The position numbers and the translations under genes are program-made. From Lumbricus rubellus (taxonomy: Eukaryota; Annelida; Clitellata; Crassiclitellata; Lumbricidae), in contig OX243820.1 of assembly GCA_945859605.1 (NCBI GenBank), positions 25,001,559 to 25,065,558 on the forward strand: DNA of 64,000 nucleotides, given 5' to 3'. The notes under the pieces were generated by a model, which was given only the letters and a program-made list of their open reading frames with translations, made no database searches and was not told the DNA's origin. Shown one piece after another: positions 26,430-39,800 of the stretch (positions are counted from its first letter, which is position 1; the number at the start of each line of letters is the position of its first letter).

Positions 26430-26640
26430 TCATTGTGGGTTCCGACCGTCCGGTCATCTGGAATGGCCTCCCATTTGCCTTGTGGGTCACACCTGTCGTC
26501 TAGGCTAAACTCCCTGCTTTGAATAGGCCACTCAAATCCTACTTTTTAGCTGTGACTGGACTGGGTGTGCCTCTGAGCATATAAGTATCTTTAAGAAGCA
26601 CTATAGAAATTCTCGGAATGAATAAATGAATTAATAACAA
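26430..26640 (+). mobile_element. LINE 3'-end fragment (family A)
   Basis: In frame, VIWNGLPF and then PALNRPLKSYFL match the WNxLP...FKxxLKTHLF end of L2/CR1-like ORF2. The shared tail GTGCCTCTGAG, AGCACTATAGAAATTCT and GAATGAATAAATGAAT follow. The copy is 5' truncated and mutated. Confidence 0.6.
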
Positions 26641-26649
26641 TCCAGAAAC

Positions 26650-29600
26650 ATAACTTCCTAACCCACAATCTCCTTCCTTTTTAACACAACATCTGATTTT
26701 TCCCCCTCTTCACCACATACCATAACATCCTATCTGCTTCAACTCCTGATCTCTGTCTCTAATTATTTCCATGGCATCAGTTCAACCTCCCTTTTCAGAC
26801 ATTGTTTAAATGCTTCCTTCTTCTTCCCATGGTAGGCCTAATCTTCCGGCAACATCCTTCTCACTCCCACTCCTGCTCTCATTATAACAATCCTTGGTAC
26901 TATTCGTAGCCTGAAGCCACAAATCTTCAAACAGCTCCATAGACACCTTGAGCAAACTTCATTCTCAATCCCTCTCTGCCATCTCTGCCACAAATAGAAA
27001 TAATCCTTCTGGCTCCCACTACAAAGAGATTGTGCTCCTTATATATAATTCATTCAAAATCTTCCCAAGTTTCCTCCCAACTCCCAATTCACCAGAACCC
27101 CCTCCAGGCAACTTGCAACTTCCTTCCATCTTTTCAATAACAGGAGTCATTATGTTCTTCTCTTTTCAGACAATAATTATTATTAAACATTTCATTCCAT
27201 TTTTCATTTCAATTACTTCTTTCTAAACCTCATGACTTCCATCTCTCCATCTTAGTCCTACGTTGTTACATCTCGTCTAAACAAGCACAGCAATCTTCAA
27301 TTTCTTCATCTTGCATGCCTATTTTAGATTGAAACACAATGGACGCAATGTAAATTCAGAAATACCATCCACAGTTGCGAAATACTTGCTGCCTGATTTG
27401 ACTGCTAGTCTACCCAGCAGGCCTTTGGATCCATGGCTTGAAACTGAATCTGAGATTCTGATTTATACATCCGGGGATGTATTGTTTGACGGAGCGCTTT
27501 TGATTAAGCTGGTTCCCCGCGATTTAGCTTCTCTGGGCGCTACTTAATAGCCTATTTCTGATTATGGTCACGACGGGACTTATTGAAACTGATGCAAAGA
27601 ACGAACTTCCCAACACCTTTTAAAAGAAAAATCAACGTAGAATAGAACTCTCATCTATAGAACAGCAAAGTATACATGCTGTATATTGGATAGGCAGTAC
27701 CGAATTTGCTAGCATAATAAGACACTTTCTTAACGAGATGGAGACGGTATTATCTGACCCCTTGAACGAACCACCGCCTCCAGCAGTTTGGTAAGCGAGC
27801 GGGTTATCTCAAATAACGGCTGCTGCTATTTTTGGAAGCATTGACGCAAAACGCCAGGCCACTGGAGACGCCAGGCCAACCGAAAACAGGCTACCGACTG
27901 TAGACACTGTCAGCTAGTGCGACGATCAACGTGGTGGTCCTGCCAACCAGGAACGATTGACATTCGTGAAGTAATACAAGCTATAAGCCGAGGAGGCCGT
28001 GTGATCGAGTGACCCTCGGCAAGTTGCACCCACACACTTGTCGTTGAAATCGAGCATGGTTATTTTTTACTGGATTGATCTGAGAAACAAAGGGCTGGGC
28101 TTGTCCCCCCCCCCCTCCCAACGTCGCTACTCCCCGTCCCGTGTCATGAGGGTCTGTCCATTTCCGGTTCAAAAGCCAAAAAGCAGGAAATGAGCCATTT
28201 ATACATGGGACGTAGGAGTTCTCCTGCAGCCTGTTGGCTAACTGTCAATGGGAAGTTAAGTGCCGGGAAACTCAAGAACATGCGCCGAATCCACTGCTTA
28301 ACGCCTCTTAACTTTGGAAGAAATGACCCAGACGCCTGGTAGGTCCAAGCTCAATCACAGAGGACCCTTAGAGTGATAGGCCTATCGATCGGCATCATGC
28401 GCTGGGAGTAGTTCGTACTTGACATTTTATACACAATAGCCTACTTAGTGTTTCCCTGAATCTGGAACCGGTCTATATGCTTCTTACAACTGCACGGTCC
28501 TGGGAACCTAACAGGCATTGCTGTCTGTACCATATATGTTTAGGTCATTCTTGCATGAGTGCTGCATCACGGCATTCAATTTCGGATTTTCCTAAGCAAT
28601 AAAAGCATAAAGGAACATACTCATTTTAGGCACATGTTCCTACATGACCATGAATGTGTACAACTTAAGTAACCATAACTTCTAATTTATTGGGCCAAAA
28701 CTGTACAAAGCAACATAATAATCGTCATAAAAGAAGTCAGTACTGTGTGATCTGTTGGTTAAAAAGGGCACCCAGAAGAGAATCAAGAGCCGCTGATTAG
28801 GGTCACCTATAATGTCCTGCATGTATACATATTCTGGTGCTAGATGGTTAACAGAGGTTATTTAGAATCATTCATATTCTAAGTAGGCCTTTACCTAAGA
28901 AAACGTTCATTCACATTAGAATATTAAACTAACATTCCCCACATTCATGAACAACAGCACAATACATTACAGTACACTAGGCTACAACACATGCATGGGC
29001 ACCTGGTGCACATATAGGCAAGAGGGAGCACTTCCCCCCCCCCCGCATCCCTGGAAATTGATACCTATTTTTAACCACTGCTACAAGTGCCCAAGAACAC
29101 ATAATGCTAAGCAAAATTAAATTACAAGACAGAAATCCAGGCAGAAATGTAGGATTTCAATTGAACTAGTGCAGTAAGGGCTCAGGTTTTGAAAGTCTTC
29201 AAATAGCACAGTCAAATATCCTCTTCTAAGCAGGAGAACTTCATGAAGCCTTTACATCATGTGGACTGGCCACAGAGCGGCCTGAAGCACAGGCAGAATG
29301 GCAGCAATATAGTAAATCATGAAAGAAATATAGCTCCCACAGTTGCGAAATTCCAAGCATCGCGTTTTTCGGTTGGCGCTGCACCTCTGCAACTGTCAGT
29401 AGCAGCAGCAGCAGCAGCAGATAACTGACAGGGCGCAAAACACGGCAGCAAAAAAGATCTGGTTCTGGATGCGGCATGGACAAGGCTGTTCCTTTCCTCC
29501 GATACTGCTTCTTCCCTCCTTCCATCGCTGGTTGTTTTCTAAATGTCAGATGCCGTAAACGAAACTATACATCATTCAATGGCGTCCGCCAAATGACCAG

Positions 29601-30430
29601 CCAGCAGAAGAGCCGTGCCTTCCATCCCCCCTCCTCTGCCCCTGCTCAAAGAGCTTGGCAAAATTACAAGTAAACCCTGTGTAGCATGGTACAAGGTTCT
29701 TTTCGCAACAGACAATGTTGGCAAGTTGTTTCATCACCAATCAGCTATTCGGAGCAGTTCTCAAGTGCGTGTAGCTCAATCTCACTGTAGAGTAGGCCTG
29801 CTCTAATTTCCAAATTACTACTCTTGGCAGTCTTCAACCACTCAAGGTTTTTGGTAGATTTTAGAGGTTGGAGAAGTCACTAAGGACATGCTAGTAGTGG
29901 CATGCTGTAGCCTGGTACAGAATCCATACCTGAAACATAATAAAGAACAACTAGATAGGGTAGAAAAGAAGACACAACAAACTGATTTTAGGTCAAAAGT
30001 ATCTGATTGATTTTGTGAAGAGAGAAAAAAGTGGGACAAAACATTGAGAAGAAGAAGGAGCATAGAAGATTCATTTTAAGCTTAAAGAATTACTAATGGA
30101 GAGAAGGCAGCATAGTGGAAATGATTCTTTGAATTACGGTAGTGCTAAACAAGATGCTCCAAGCCAAACGTAAATCATAATTTATTTAATAAACCAAAAG
30201 AAAAATTAGAACAGAAATTCTACATTGTATGTAAGAGGTACAGACCTGGAACAAATTGGAGGATATTACTAAGGTGGACACTATAACAGCTGTTTAACAA
30301 AACAAATAAGGATGGGTTCTAGCTCAGAATGCTTGTCTTCTCAATCACTTACAAGCCAATTATGCTTTGGCATCTTACATGTATGTCAATATGTCATGGC
30401 AAGTTATATTAAACACCATGTATTTTATAT
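26650..30430. other. Intergenic or intronic; no supported gene
   Basis: C/T-rich sequence at 26650-27280. A 78-codon plus-strand frame at 27311-27547 has balanced composition and could be an exon or an old repeat, but I recognise no domain. An AGC repeat lies at 29400-29421 and C-rich runs at 28107-28118 and 29035-29044. Confidence 0.4.
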
Positions 30431-30438
30431 ACATTGTA

Positions 30439-30590
30439 CAGGGTGGCAAACAAACTATGGATTTTGCTAATATCGTGGCCAAAAGTAAAACATTTTAAAT
30501 CAAATTACACAGATTTAAAGGCAATTCATATCTACGGACAATGGCCAAATTTTACCAAAAAATTCCAACAGTTATAATCACTTTTCGTGA
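30439..30590 (-). mobile_element. TA-flanked MITE family M1, truncated copy
   Basis: It begins after a TA dinucleotide with CAGGGTGGCAAACAAA and continues with TATCGTGGCCAAAAGTAA and AAAGGCAATTCATATCTAC. These match, in the reverse sense, the complete copy at 50031-50246. The second terminus is missing or too diverged to see. Confidence 0.55.
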
Positions 30591-30599
30591 GCCCATCAA

Positions 30600-32150
30600 C
30601 TGTTTTTCTTGACAATTGAAAAACATACTAATGCAATGAAAAGTAGAAAAAACGATGTTACTAAGTCTCATCTAAAATAATTGCTAAAGACAGTATTGGC
30701 AACTAGCAATTGAGTAATGTTATTAATGAACCTCTAATCACTCTTCCGATTTTAAAACTAACAAAAAGTTCTTTAATTGTATTTCTGAAAACCTCAGAAA
30801 CTTAGACTATACATTAAAAAAATTGGAGGCTTTTAAAATTTTCTGTATTTAGTCATACTTTTGCCAAACACATAATGTGAAAATTGTTAATTTCAACAAG
30901 TGCAAGTGAAATTTCAGCAGCAAAGTTTAGTGGTCAGCCATTGTGTAGCACTTTAATGATGAGAGTAATCCAGAAGTGACCGTGAAACCAATGCAATTTG
31001 TCACACAAGGTTTTAAGGCAGCGGGACTGAAATCAAGCATTGTGATACATCATTTGATGTGATTTTATGCAATGTCTACAACATATAAATTTAATTAAAT
31101 TATTCAACATAATATATATATTTCCTTTCGGACATGGTCCGTATATCGGGATAGAATTTAATGCTTTACATTTGCATTTATACGATCTAAAAAATTCACT
31201 TAATAATTGCAATGATTTTTTTATCCCATTCTACAGTTCTTAAATTTAGAATCCCCTTATGTAGAGTGCATGTACATAGAATGAAAAAATTTCATTATCA
31301 AATTTCAGCAGTTTTAGGATTGCGGTTATAGGCCTATACATGTTTTAATGCAACAGCATAGTACTCAATGTTTCATAGCAGGAAGCAGAAAAGGTTTTTA
31401 TTTTTATGGACTAAATGTCACTATTGCTGATGCTAGCAGGAATTCTTATTATATTGTTTGCTCATACTTTTGGAGAGTGGAATAATGACAGCAACTCGTC
31501 AATCAGTGGTTCAAACCCTGGCCAGAGCAGAAAGCTGTTTCAAAGTTTTCTGCACCAATTGCACACCACAGTGATAAATAAAAGCCCAGTTATAAAGTAA
31601 TTAAGCCTACATCAACTATTCACTAAACCTGTAATGCTAGATGGTGAGGGAGAGAACTAGACACCGGCCATCACTTGATGATGCTGAGAAAATATTGAGA
31701 GTATGACTTTAAGGCCAGCATAAGGGACAGTCTTTTTCGTCTGCTGCACACTTCTTCTATCTGATGCTAAATATTACTAACAGACAGAGATAGCCATCAC
31801 ATTTTGACACTTTCGCATCTTGATTGTATTCTACCGTCTGCAGTGCACCATTATCTGTCAAATACCTAAATTCAGTCACATCTCAAATTACAAGCTGGAA
31901 GTTCATGACACCGGTTCCCTGCCCGCCAACATATCTAATATACACAGTCGCCTTTTTTGCATGACGATGACAACTAGCATTTGCTCCAACCTGCCTACTT
32001 GATTCTTGTCAGCCAGTGTCGGGTACTCGCGCAAATAGTCACACCCGACACTCAGCAGGAAGGAAGATGCCCTCAGTCCGGTTCGCTTGTCATCATGCAA
32101 AGCCGTGTTTTTTCTATGGTTGACCAGGCAGTCTGTAAAAACGCCTCTTA
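30600..32150. other. Intergenic or intronic; no supported gene
   Basis: AT-rich, with no recognisable feature other than short frames on both strands at 31.8-32.2 kb. Confidence 0.4.
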
Positions 32151-32159
32151 CAATGAGCC

Positions 32160-32305
32160 TGTTCCCTAAGACTAAGTCACTCTTCGACACATTCTACAAG
32201 CCCTTGAAAACTGCTCTTTATCGCCGCCTTGGAGTCTGGAGTACTTCTGAGTAGTCCTTGACGAGGTGCTATTTAAATATTTGAATGCACGAATGAATGA
32301 AGGAC
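32160..32305 (+). mobile_element. LINE 3'-end fragment (family A)
   Basis: The frame reads SLFDTFYKPLKTALYRRLG and then WSTSE-stop. This is the last helix of an L2/CR1-like ORF2 (SxFKxxLKTHLFRR pattern) with the family's Ser-Glu-stop ending. The tail GACGAGGTGCTATTTAAATA and GAATGAATGAAGG repeats follow. This is the clearest of the four LINE ends and links the SINE tail to the LINE reading frame. Confidence 0.65.
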
Positions 32306-32309
32306 ATTG

Positions 32310-34205
32310 TCCATGGTTGCAAGCAAAATATCATTGTAATTCTTGCCTGGACTTCGATAATTAATTCCTAACAAAATCGAAATTTAGGGCCTACTGTTAT
32401 CGAATCGAACATTTTGGTGTAAATAGTTAAAATGAATCTCCTATTTGTTACTGGATTGGTGAACTTATCTTTCTGCTACTGACAAAAACACAATGAATAT
32501 AATCACTAGGACTGTACAGTGTAGATTGCCTGGTCAGCATAACTGCATTAGACCACACCAGACCCAGCTTCAATTATGGACCTGAGCACACTATGAATCC
32601 AGTGCAGGACCAACGTTTTTGGACCACGAGTGGGCTAGCAGGGGAAGGAGTTTCTGCGAAAGCACACGCGATGTCACATATTTGCACTATTCCTTACATT
32701 AAATATTTATTGCGATATCTTATAGCAAAAATTCTTTTTTGATGTGCATAAAATAAATTACATATGTTCCAATCCACAATATTGCACTACATTTACTTAC
32801 AGATGATTCAAATCATTCAACGAGACAATCAATCATTTCCATAAAATCTTTCCGATCAATAATCGCACTGCCTCGTGGCTCTGTGATCTCTGTCAAAATC
32901 TAGAGCTACAAGAATGAATGATATCCAGAAGATCACTCCTCTGGAAATGACGTACTGTGCAGACTGACACCGGAGAGTAAATTTCCCGAAAGAGATAAAG
33001 ACTGTTTAACGGCCACAGTAACTCAGGCATGTGAAGAAAATTTATGATGACTTGATGTTCTTAAGAAATTGATTGTGCAGTGAAAACGCACACTTGACCA
33101 AGAATGCACAGACATGCAAGGAGTAGGTCTAATGGCAGTACAGTCAGGGCATCTGACTTGTGTAGTATGTTTCATCCTTCGCTTCCCCCAAAGAGTAGGC
33201 TCAATATAATAATTATAATTATGTGCCTGATATACACACTTGGTCCAGCCGAGAAAAAAACTCAGCTCATTTTTCGAGTTCTTAGAGTTCAAAAGAGTTG
33301 AAAACTTTAACGACAAGCTGTATTAAAAGTGAAAAGGATATCAATGCGGTTCGTCCTTAGTGTCAAGTCAATGGGACATTAACGTGATTGAGTATAATTT
33401 CTATATCTCCTATCTCTTGACGCTTCATTCCTCAGTTTTTCCTCTGTTTGTTTGTTTGTTTAACTATCTAGGATATCTTACACTTTCACCTCCTCCCGCT
33501 GACATATCAGAAAATTGCAATGCTATTGTAAAGCCTAAAATGATATTTTTTCAAGAATATTCATCTTTCATTTCAGAACAAAGACAGTCACTTTAATTTG
33601 CTGCAATCGTCACTGCTGCTACACATTGACATCAATCCAAACATTATTTTGCTTCTGAAAACATTGGTCCCTGATTGAATTATTGTAACATAATAACTAC
33701 TTGCAAACCCAACTCCTATTTTACAACAGATTAACAAATCACAAGTTTTACGGGATCAGTTTCATATTTATATCAGTTAACATTCAAGTCATTTATTCAA
33801 ACTTTATTTTGCATCCCGAATAGGTCACAACAGCGAAATTTATGTTACAAAGAACAGTTCTATGGCCTTATAATTAATTTTGATTAAATGCTATTAAACT
33901 CCTCTGTTGACCAGATATGCATAGGCCTACAAGGATACAAATGTGGACAACGCACAGTTACAGCCTAAATTTATAGACCCTTATGTCCATTTAAAATAAT
34001 ATACCTGAATTGGAACTTGAAACAGATAGATTGACTCGGAAGTTGATGGACAGGCTTAAAATAGAATTACAGAGTCAGCTGATATAAAAACTAATAATCA
34101 AAGACTTTATTTTAGTTAACTCCACATACCTCAGCCTGTTGTGCTCTCCTAAGGCTATAACCCCAGTATAAATAACAAAATTAATAGACTCGACTTGTAT
34201 TTCTG
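32310..34205. other. Intergenic or intronic; no supported gene
   Basis: AT-rich sequence. Short frames at 33.0-33.6 kb overlap on both strands and have no recognised domain. A GTTT run lies at 33445-33460. Confidence 0.4.
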
Positions 34206-34211
34206 CTTGTG

Positions 34212-34357
34212 AATAGTTTTTCTGGTCACGTGATCATGACTGTGCAAAAATTCCATCTTGAATTCTGAGTAATTGGTAGGTTTGAATACCGAGTGTAAAT
34301 AGTCAATATCAGCGATCGCCTGTGCAAAAAAATAGTTTTTCTGGTCACGTGATCATG
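34212..34357. repeat. Direct 27-bp repeat pair upstream of LINE fragment
   Basis: AATAGTTTTTCTGGTCACGT plus GATCATG occurs at 34212-34238 and again at 34331-34357, 119 bp apart. TGTGCAAAAA sits at 34241-34250 after copy 1 and at 34321-34330 before copy 2. The second copy abuts the 5' breakpoint of the LINE fragment. Confidence 0.7.
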
Positions 34358-34365
34358 GTTAGTAA

Positions 34366-35373
34366 GATTCTATTAGTTATTTAACTAATAGATACCAATA
34401 CGTTTCTCTCAATAATACCTCTTCATCTTTCTTACCTATAATATGTGGCGTCCCGCAGGGCTCTATACTCGGCCCCCTGTTATTTCTTTTGTATGTAAAT
34501 GATATCCAATCAGTGACTGACTTGAGTTTGATCATGTTTGCAGACGACACGAACATCTTTGCAACTGGTTATTGTCCTATCCTTTTGGCTGCATCATTAA
34601 ATAGTAAACTGGAAGAAATTTGTCATTGGTTCGCAGCTAACTTGCTTTCTCTGAACCTACAAAAAACCTGCTTAATGGTATTTAGTAGAAAATTGTTTTC
34701 TGATACTGATGTTAACATTACGATAAACGGGGTTTCTTTGAATCGAGTGCGTGAAATCAAATTTCTTGGGGTGGTGCTCTCTGATGACCTTAAATGGAAG
34801 AAACATGTAGATTTGGTAGTAAACAAGGTATCTAAAATCGTGGGCATACTCTATCGAGTTGGTCATATTCTTGATGCCGATAACCTAAAACTGTTATACC
34901 ATACTTTACTCGAGCCACACTTGACATACTGCTGTTCTGTATGGTCGTCACCATATAAATCTGGGAATCTAGACCGCATCCTAAGGCTCCAGAAAGCTGC
35001 TGTAAGAATAATGACCTATTCCAGTTACCTTTCTCATTCAAATCCCTTGTTTTATAGGCTGGGAATATTAAAAATTTATGAATTATCTCATTTATCAAAA
35101 CTTGTGCTCATGTTTAAGTTTGTAAACAAATTGTTACCTAAACAATTTTGTAATTATTTTATAACAGTTGATCAAATCCATTCTTATAACACCAGGACCG
35201 CGTCCAATTACGTTGTCCCTTATGCACGAACTGCCTCCAGAGCACATAATCTCCAGGTCCTAGGACCTCGTTTATGGAATTCTCTATCTGTTGATCTTAA
35301 ACAAGAAAAATCTTTACCTAAATTCAAAAGGGAAGTTAAATCAGGCTTCTTACTGAAGTATGCCGAATGCTAA
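34366..35373 (+). pseudogene. Reverse transcriptase ORF2, C-terminal part
   Basis: The frame is open for 335 codons from 34366, immediately after tandem stops, to TAA at 35371-35373. In order it shows the GVPQGSILGPLLF motif (34450-34488), the catalytic FADDTN motif at about 34537 (YADD-type active site), an IKFLGV motif, and the C-terminal segment with GPRLWNSLSVDLK before a basic tail. These are hallmarks of non-LTR reverse transcriptases of the CR1/Jockey group. The endonuclease and N-terminal RT parts are missing, so it cannot be active alone. The intact frame indicates a fairly young insertion. The first ATG, at 34489, is internal and not a real start. Confidence 0.9.
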
Positions 35374-35782
35374 ACAGGTCTTTCTAAGCAACTTATGTAT
35401 ACCTCAGCATCTTTTCTTTTTAGTTTTGGCTGTTGTTTTTCTTAATTTTGTTTTCATTTCTTTTTTATTTGCTATCCTATATATTGCACCTGTGTTTCAA
35501 TTCAATTTTGTTTATATAATTTTGTACTGATGATCTTGCTATATTACTGTAGAATTCTGGTCATTGCTATCAGTACTAACATTCCTATGGTCTCACCAGT
35601 ACATGGTTGATTACAATTGTGTGATATGAAACGTTGACTAAAATGTCATTGTTCATTAGGGGCCAGGTTGATATAAGCTCTTAGCTTTTTCCGGGCTTCC
35701 TGTTGCCTAGAGACCGTTTACTACCCACTGTTTGTACTTATGTTTATTTTGTTTTGTTTCTTTGGCAATAAATAATAATAAT
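34366..35782 (+). mobile_element. 5'-truncated CR1/Jockey-like LINE
   Basis: This is a dead-on-arrival LINE copy: the 3' part of ORF2 (34366-35373), about 400 bp of 3' UTR, then an AATAAATAATAATAATT tail at about 35766-35782. The 5' truncation falls inside the reverse transcriptase domain, as expected from incomplete reverse transcription. Simple AAT-type tails are common in CR1-group elements. No clear target duplication was found. Confidence 0.85.
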
Positions 35783-35789
35783 TGGTCGG

Positions 35790-36330
35790 ATTGAGAAATC
35801 GTCTGTGAAAGTGAGGCCAACCCCGCCCACTGTCGACCGCCATTTTATCCTGAGTCATAGCCTCACTTTCAAATCAGTCACACATTCTGACTGCAGCAGA
35901 GACCGGAAGTCGACGTACTGTTTGCTATTTATACTGTGCTATAAGCTTGTAAATTGACCATCCTACAAGTGATGTAGTACAAAATATGTACAATGTGATT
36001 CGATAAGTGAGTGTTCATTGTCTACAAGATCACTCGCTCATCCTTAAATGCCTACCACGACATGGATGCGAAAACTTGCCTGTCGTGAAAATCACTTTTG
36101 CACACAAAGTTTCTTAACTGAACATTTTGATTAATCATTAATTTTTGTGTGCATTATGGCCTATTTGAAAAGGTGTCAATCATTATGTCCCCCTACAATA
36201 GACATTGTGGTGGTTCTAAAAGGGGGCATCAGGAGCAGTGTCAATTCGTCTTAGTCTATGCATGGTTCTCGGTATAGCAGTACCCCATAATTACACTATT
36301 AAATCCTGGTAGGCTATCTATTTCTCAACG
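35790..36330. other. Intergenic; small hairpin only
   Basis: A potential hairpin pairs GTGAAAGTGAGGC (about 35804-35816) with GCCTCACTTTCAA (about 35861-35873). No gene is supported. Confidence 0.4.
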
Positions 36331-36341
36331 GTAGGGCGCAC

Positions 36342-36819
36342 CAGGGGAGGATCCAGGGGGCTTATCCGGCCATGGCCCCCCATTTAGAATTCCCATGTAT
36401 CGTGGCCCCCCCATTATGATTGAAGATGCTGTGGAACAATGTATATATTGTACAATTTGCCCCCCCCCCCCCTATTAAGAAATACCCATGCATTGCGGCC
36501 CCCCCTATGTCGAAATGGCATGTGTCTTCTAGAAGTCAGAATGAAAAAAAGGTCATCAACTTTTTGGGCGGTGAAAATGGTATTATTTTCCCGAATTTGG
36601 CCGGATGACTAAAAAAAAGAGGTCATCAACTTTTTTGGCGGACAAAATGGTATTATTTTCCCGAAAATTTGGCCGGATGACTAAAAAAAAGAAAAAGGTC
36701 ATCAACTTTTTCGGCGGATGCGAAAGAAAAAATTTCCAGACCCAAGGCCTACAATTTCTCCCGGACCCAAGACCAAGAATTTTTGGCCCCCCCGTCCAAA
36801 GTTTCTGTATCCGCCCTTG
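36342..36819. mobile_element. hAT-like MITE with internal 68-bp repeats
   Basis: It starts CAGGGGAGGATCC and ends GTATCCGCCCTTG, giving imperfect inverted ends. It is flanked by a perfect 8-bp duplication GGGCGCAC (36334-36341 and 36820-36827), the hAT signature length. Inside are about 2.5 tandem copies of a roughly 65-70-bp unit containing GGTCATCAACTTTTT and CCCGAATTTGGCCGGATGAC (36541-36715), plus C-rich runs. No transposase is visible. Confidence 0.8.
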
Positions 36820-36829
36820 GGGCGCACCT

Positions 36830-39800
36830 AGCTTACTTTGACATGATGCATGGTGAGATATCCTAAATATTTTTGACGCTTTCTCGCAGGCGCGCGTCGT
36901 TTACTCAGTAAAGCAACTAGGATTTTTCGTTGGGGGGGGGGGGAGGTGTTAAGCCTTAAGCACGACGAGTGCGGTAGCATATTTAGCCGTAATGGCGTAA
37001 TCATACAACCGCTTGACTTATTTGGAGGGGGCTTCAGCTTCGTTTGGGTGGACTTAAGTCCCCAAGCCCAACGCTTGTTACGTCCCTGGGCTTAATTAGG
37101 CTACTTGGCCTACTGACTTAGACCTTCAAATAGGCCTATGGCGTTGAAATACTTCCGACTAATCTTTCTGCTACTAGATTTAGCTGCTTGTGGTAAAATC
37201 CAACTGAAATTCTGGCGCCGCTTCTAGCCCCTACTACTACTAGGCTATGCTGCTGGGTTTCGTCCAAGCTATGCATCCAACTGCCATCCATGGTCCTCTG
37301 TCAGGTTCCTCGGCCCTCCGTGACCTTTTATTGTTAAACGTGGACCCGCTAGGCCGCCACTGAATACGGAATTTAAGCAGATAATTATCAGACTTAAAAT
37401 GCCCAGATAAGTCAGCTTTCCACAACGCGGTTACTTTTCTTAAGTGTTGCCATCTAGGGAACGCATAGGATAATAGCCTAGGCCTATGTTGCGCGGTGCG
37501 TTGCTCGATCGCGGCAGCACATCGATTTCAAACTGCCACGATCTAGATTAATCACTGCTCGCCCACCAATTCCATCGGCGGAGACTAACGAGAGACAGAG
37601 GGTTGGTGACCGTTGGTCCCCAACATTTGTGGTGTTTGACCGTCCATGGTCATGCCCCCCAAAATTTATGAAAAGAAATATTCAAAAATAGCATCGTACA
37701 TTTTGACAGTGGTTAATTGGTTAATTGTGGTAATAATTATTACAAGAAGTAGGCCAAAAGACTAGACGAAAGACTATAATATCAAGCTATTTCGATAGGC
37801 GATAAATTGGATGACTAAAAAAGGTAAGACCAAGTCTCCGCCCATGATCCATGTTGAGCCTTTGTCCCTCTGCTGATGTTTGGACCTGGCTGGTTTTCTG
37901 GAACGATATAACATCAGCAGCTTCTCTGCTCTGAAAAGAGGCCTAAGCCTACAGCGCAGAAAATAATTTTATCGAGGTTTGAACCCTCTCCCACAAAAAT
38001 TCTAGATAGAGCCTACACCACTGCTTTGTAGACGAGTTTGACTCTAGGCATGTAATTCTGAAATTTGACCTCCCTTAAATGGTCTGTTCATCGCTTATGG
38101 GTAGGCCTATCTTACTTTTGAATAAAATGATAGTGTTTTAAAGTGTTATAGGCCTATAACTTCAATTAAATTAGTTCAGATGCGATCTGATTATTTCGAT
38201 GCCACTCGGTATTAAGGTAGACTATGTGCTGAGCACTCTCAGTTTCTATCTCCCCCTCCCCACTGGCTGGTTGTTCCATCGGTATATCTCCGTGGTCCAA
38301 TGTTGGATTAACCTGAAGACGCCACTGAATAGAGAATCTAAATCGATCAATAGCCACAAACGCGATTACTTTCCTTTAATTGTTGCCATCTAGGGAACGC
38401 ATAGTATCATAGTGAGCATTGCTTTCGCCAGTAAGCCTATGCTTTCACCGATCTAAAGCTACATGTAGGACATTACATTTTAATCACATAATTACTAAAA
38501 ATTTTGATTATTATTTTTTTCTTAACGAAACAGAGAAGTAGGCTAGAGATGGAAGGACAGAGGAGCAAACAGACAAACATATGGACGGAGGTTAGGGAAG
38601 ACATGGGAGGAACTGCAGGAACGGACATAGGGCCTAAAGACCGAGATGCTTCGAAATCATGCTTGGATAGGCCTAATTAACTTGAAAAGAATATTATTTT
38701 ATTACTGAGATCTATTAGGGTAACTTGAGGTATTATGGGACCACTTGACTTAATACTCAAGTGAACATTTCTGAACAAAATTAGGCATCCATACGTTCAA
38801 ATTAAATCCAACCAAATCCGTTCATCATAACAAAATATTTGACACAAATTTGTTATAAAATTCAAACTTACAAGAAGGTCCATAATTATTGCCCCTTGGT
38901 CGGGGCATTATGGACACACCTGAAAGGGGTAGGCCTAATACGGACCTAGAAAGGGGTGTTTCCTGTGGCCCCTATGTCCGCCCAGGATTAGCAGAACCGT
39001 CTGCTCGGACGTTGTACCTGAACGTGTTTTTGACTACACAAGAATAATCTTACAGCTGCGCAAATTCATGCCGAACTGTGCTTTTGTGTAGAACAGCTGC
39101 ACGCTAAAAAGTCCTGCTGGATAGGGTTTATACATGTAGGTCCCATGTCTTAATTACTAGGCCTATTTCCTGTTCGCATGAGTTCATGGGCATGCTGGAC
39201 CCACAATCCCACATTAATATAGTTGGCTCATTAGGGCCCATCTGTTGGCCATGGAAGTGTTGACAAGGTTGACCTTCAAGGGCCTCGATGCCGTATGGAT
39301 GAAGATAAACCATTGAAGATATAATAATATGACGGCTGCTGTTTGGTCATCTATAGGCTATTCTGCCAACTTGTAATTAAGGGTAGGGCCTATAGGCCTA
39401 ATGAGCTGCCTAACAGCGGATTATTATTCCTACTCATGACTCCTGCTGCTCCTTAATTAGGGATAAGCCTTTGACACCAGGAAACATGCTTTAGGGTGGA
39501 TAATGTGGCTGCGTATGATTAATAAAAGACTTAAATGAATATGACATATTGTAGGGGCCCTGGGTGAGTTTGAGGCGTTTCTTGAAAGAAGAAAAACAAG
39601 CAAGATGGAGAGAATGAAAGTAGCAGAAAACACGCAGGGATACACATCCATTATTGTTACTAATTTAAACCAACAAAGCTGAACTAACTAGGTCATAATT
39701 ACAGCCAATGCTCTACAACAACTCTATCTATTTGGCCTAGGTCTAGGCCTATATTAATTTCATCTGTTAAGTTCATAATTAATAGGCCCAATTATTTAAC

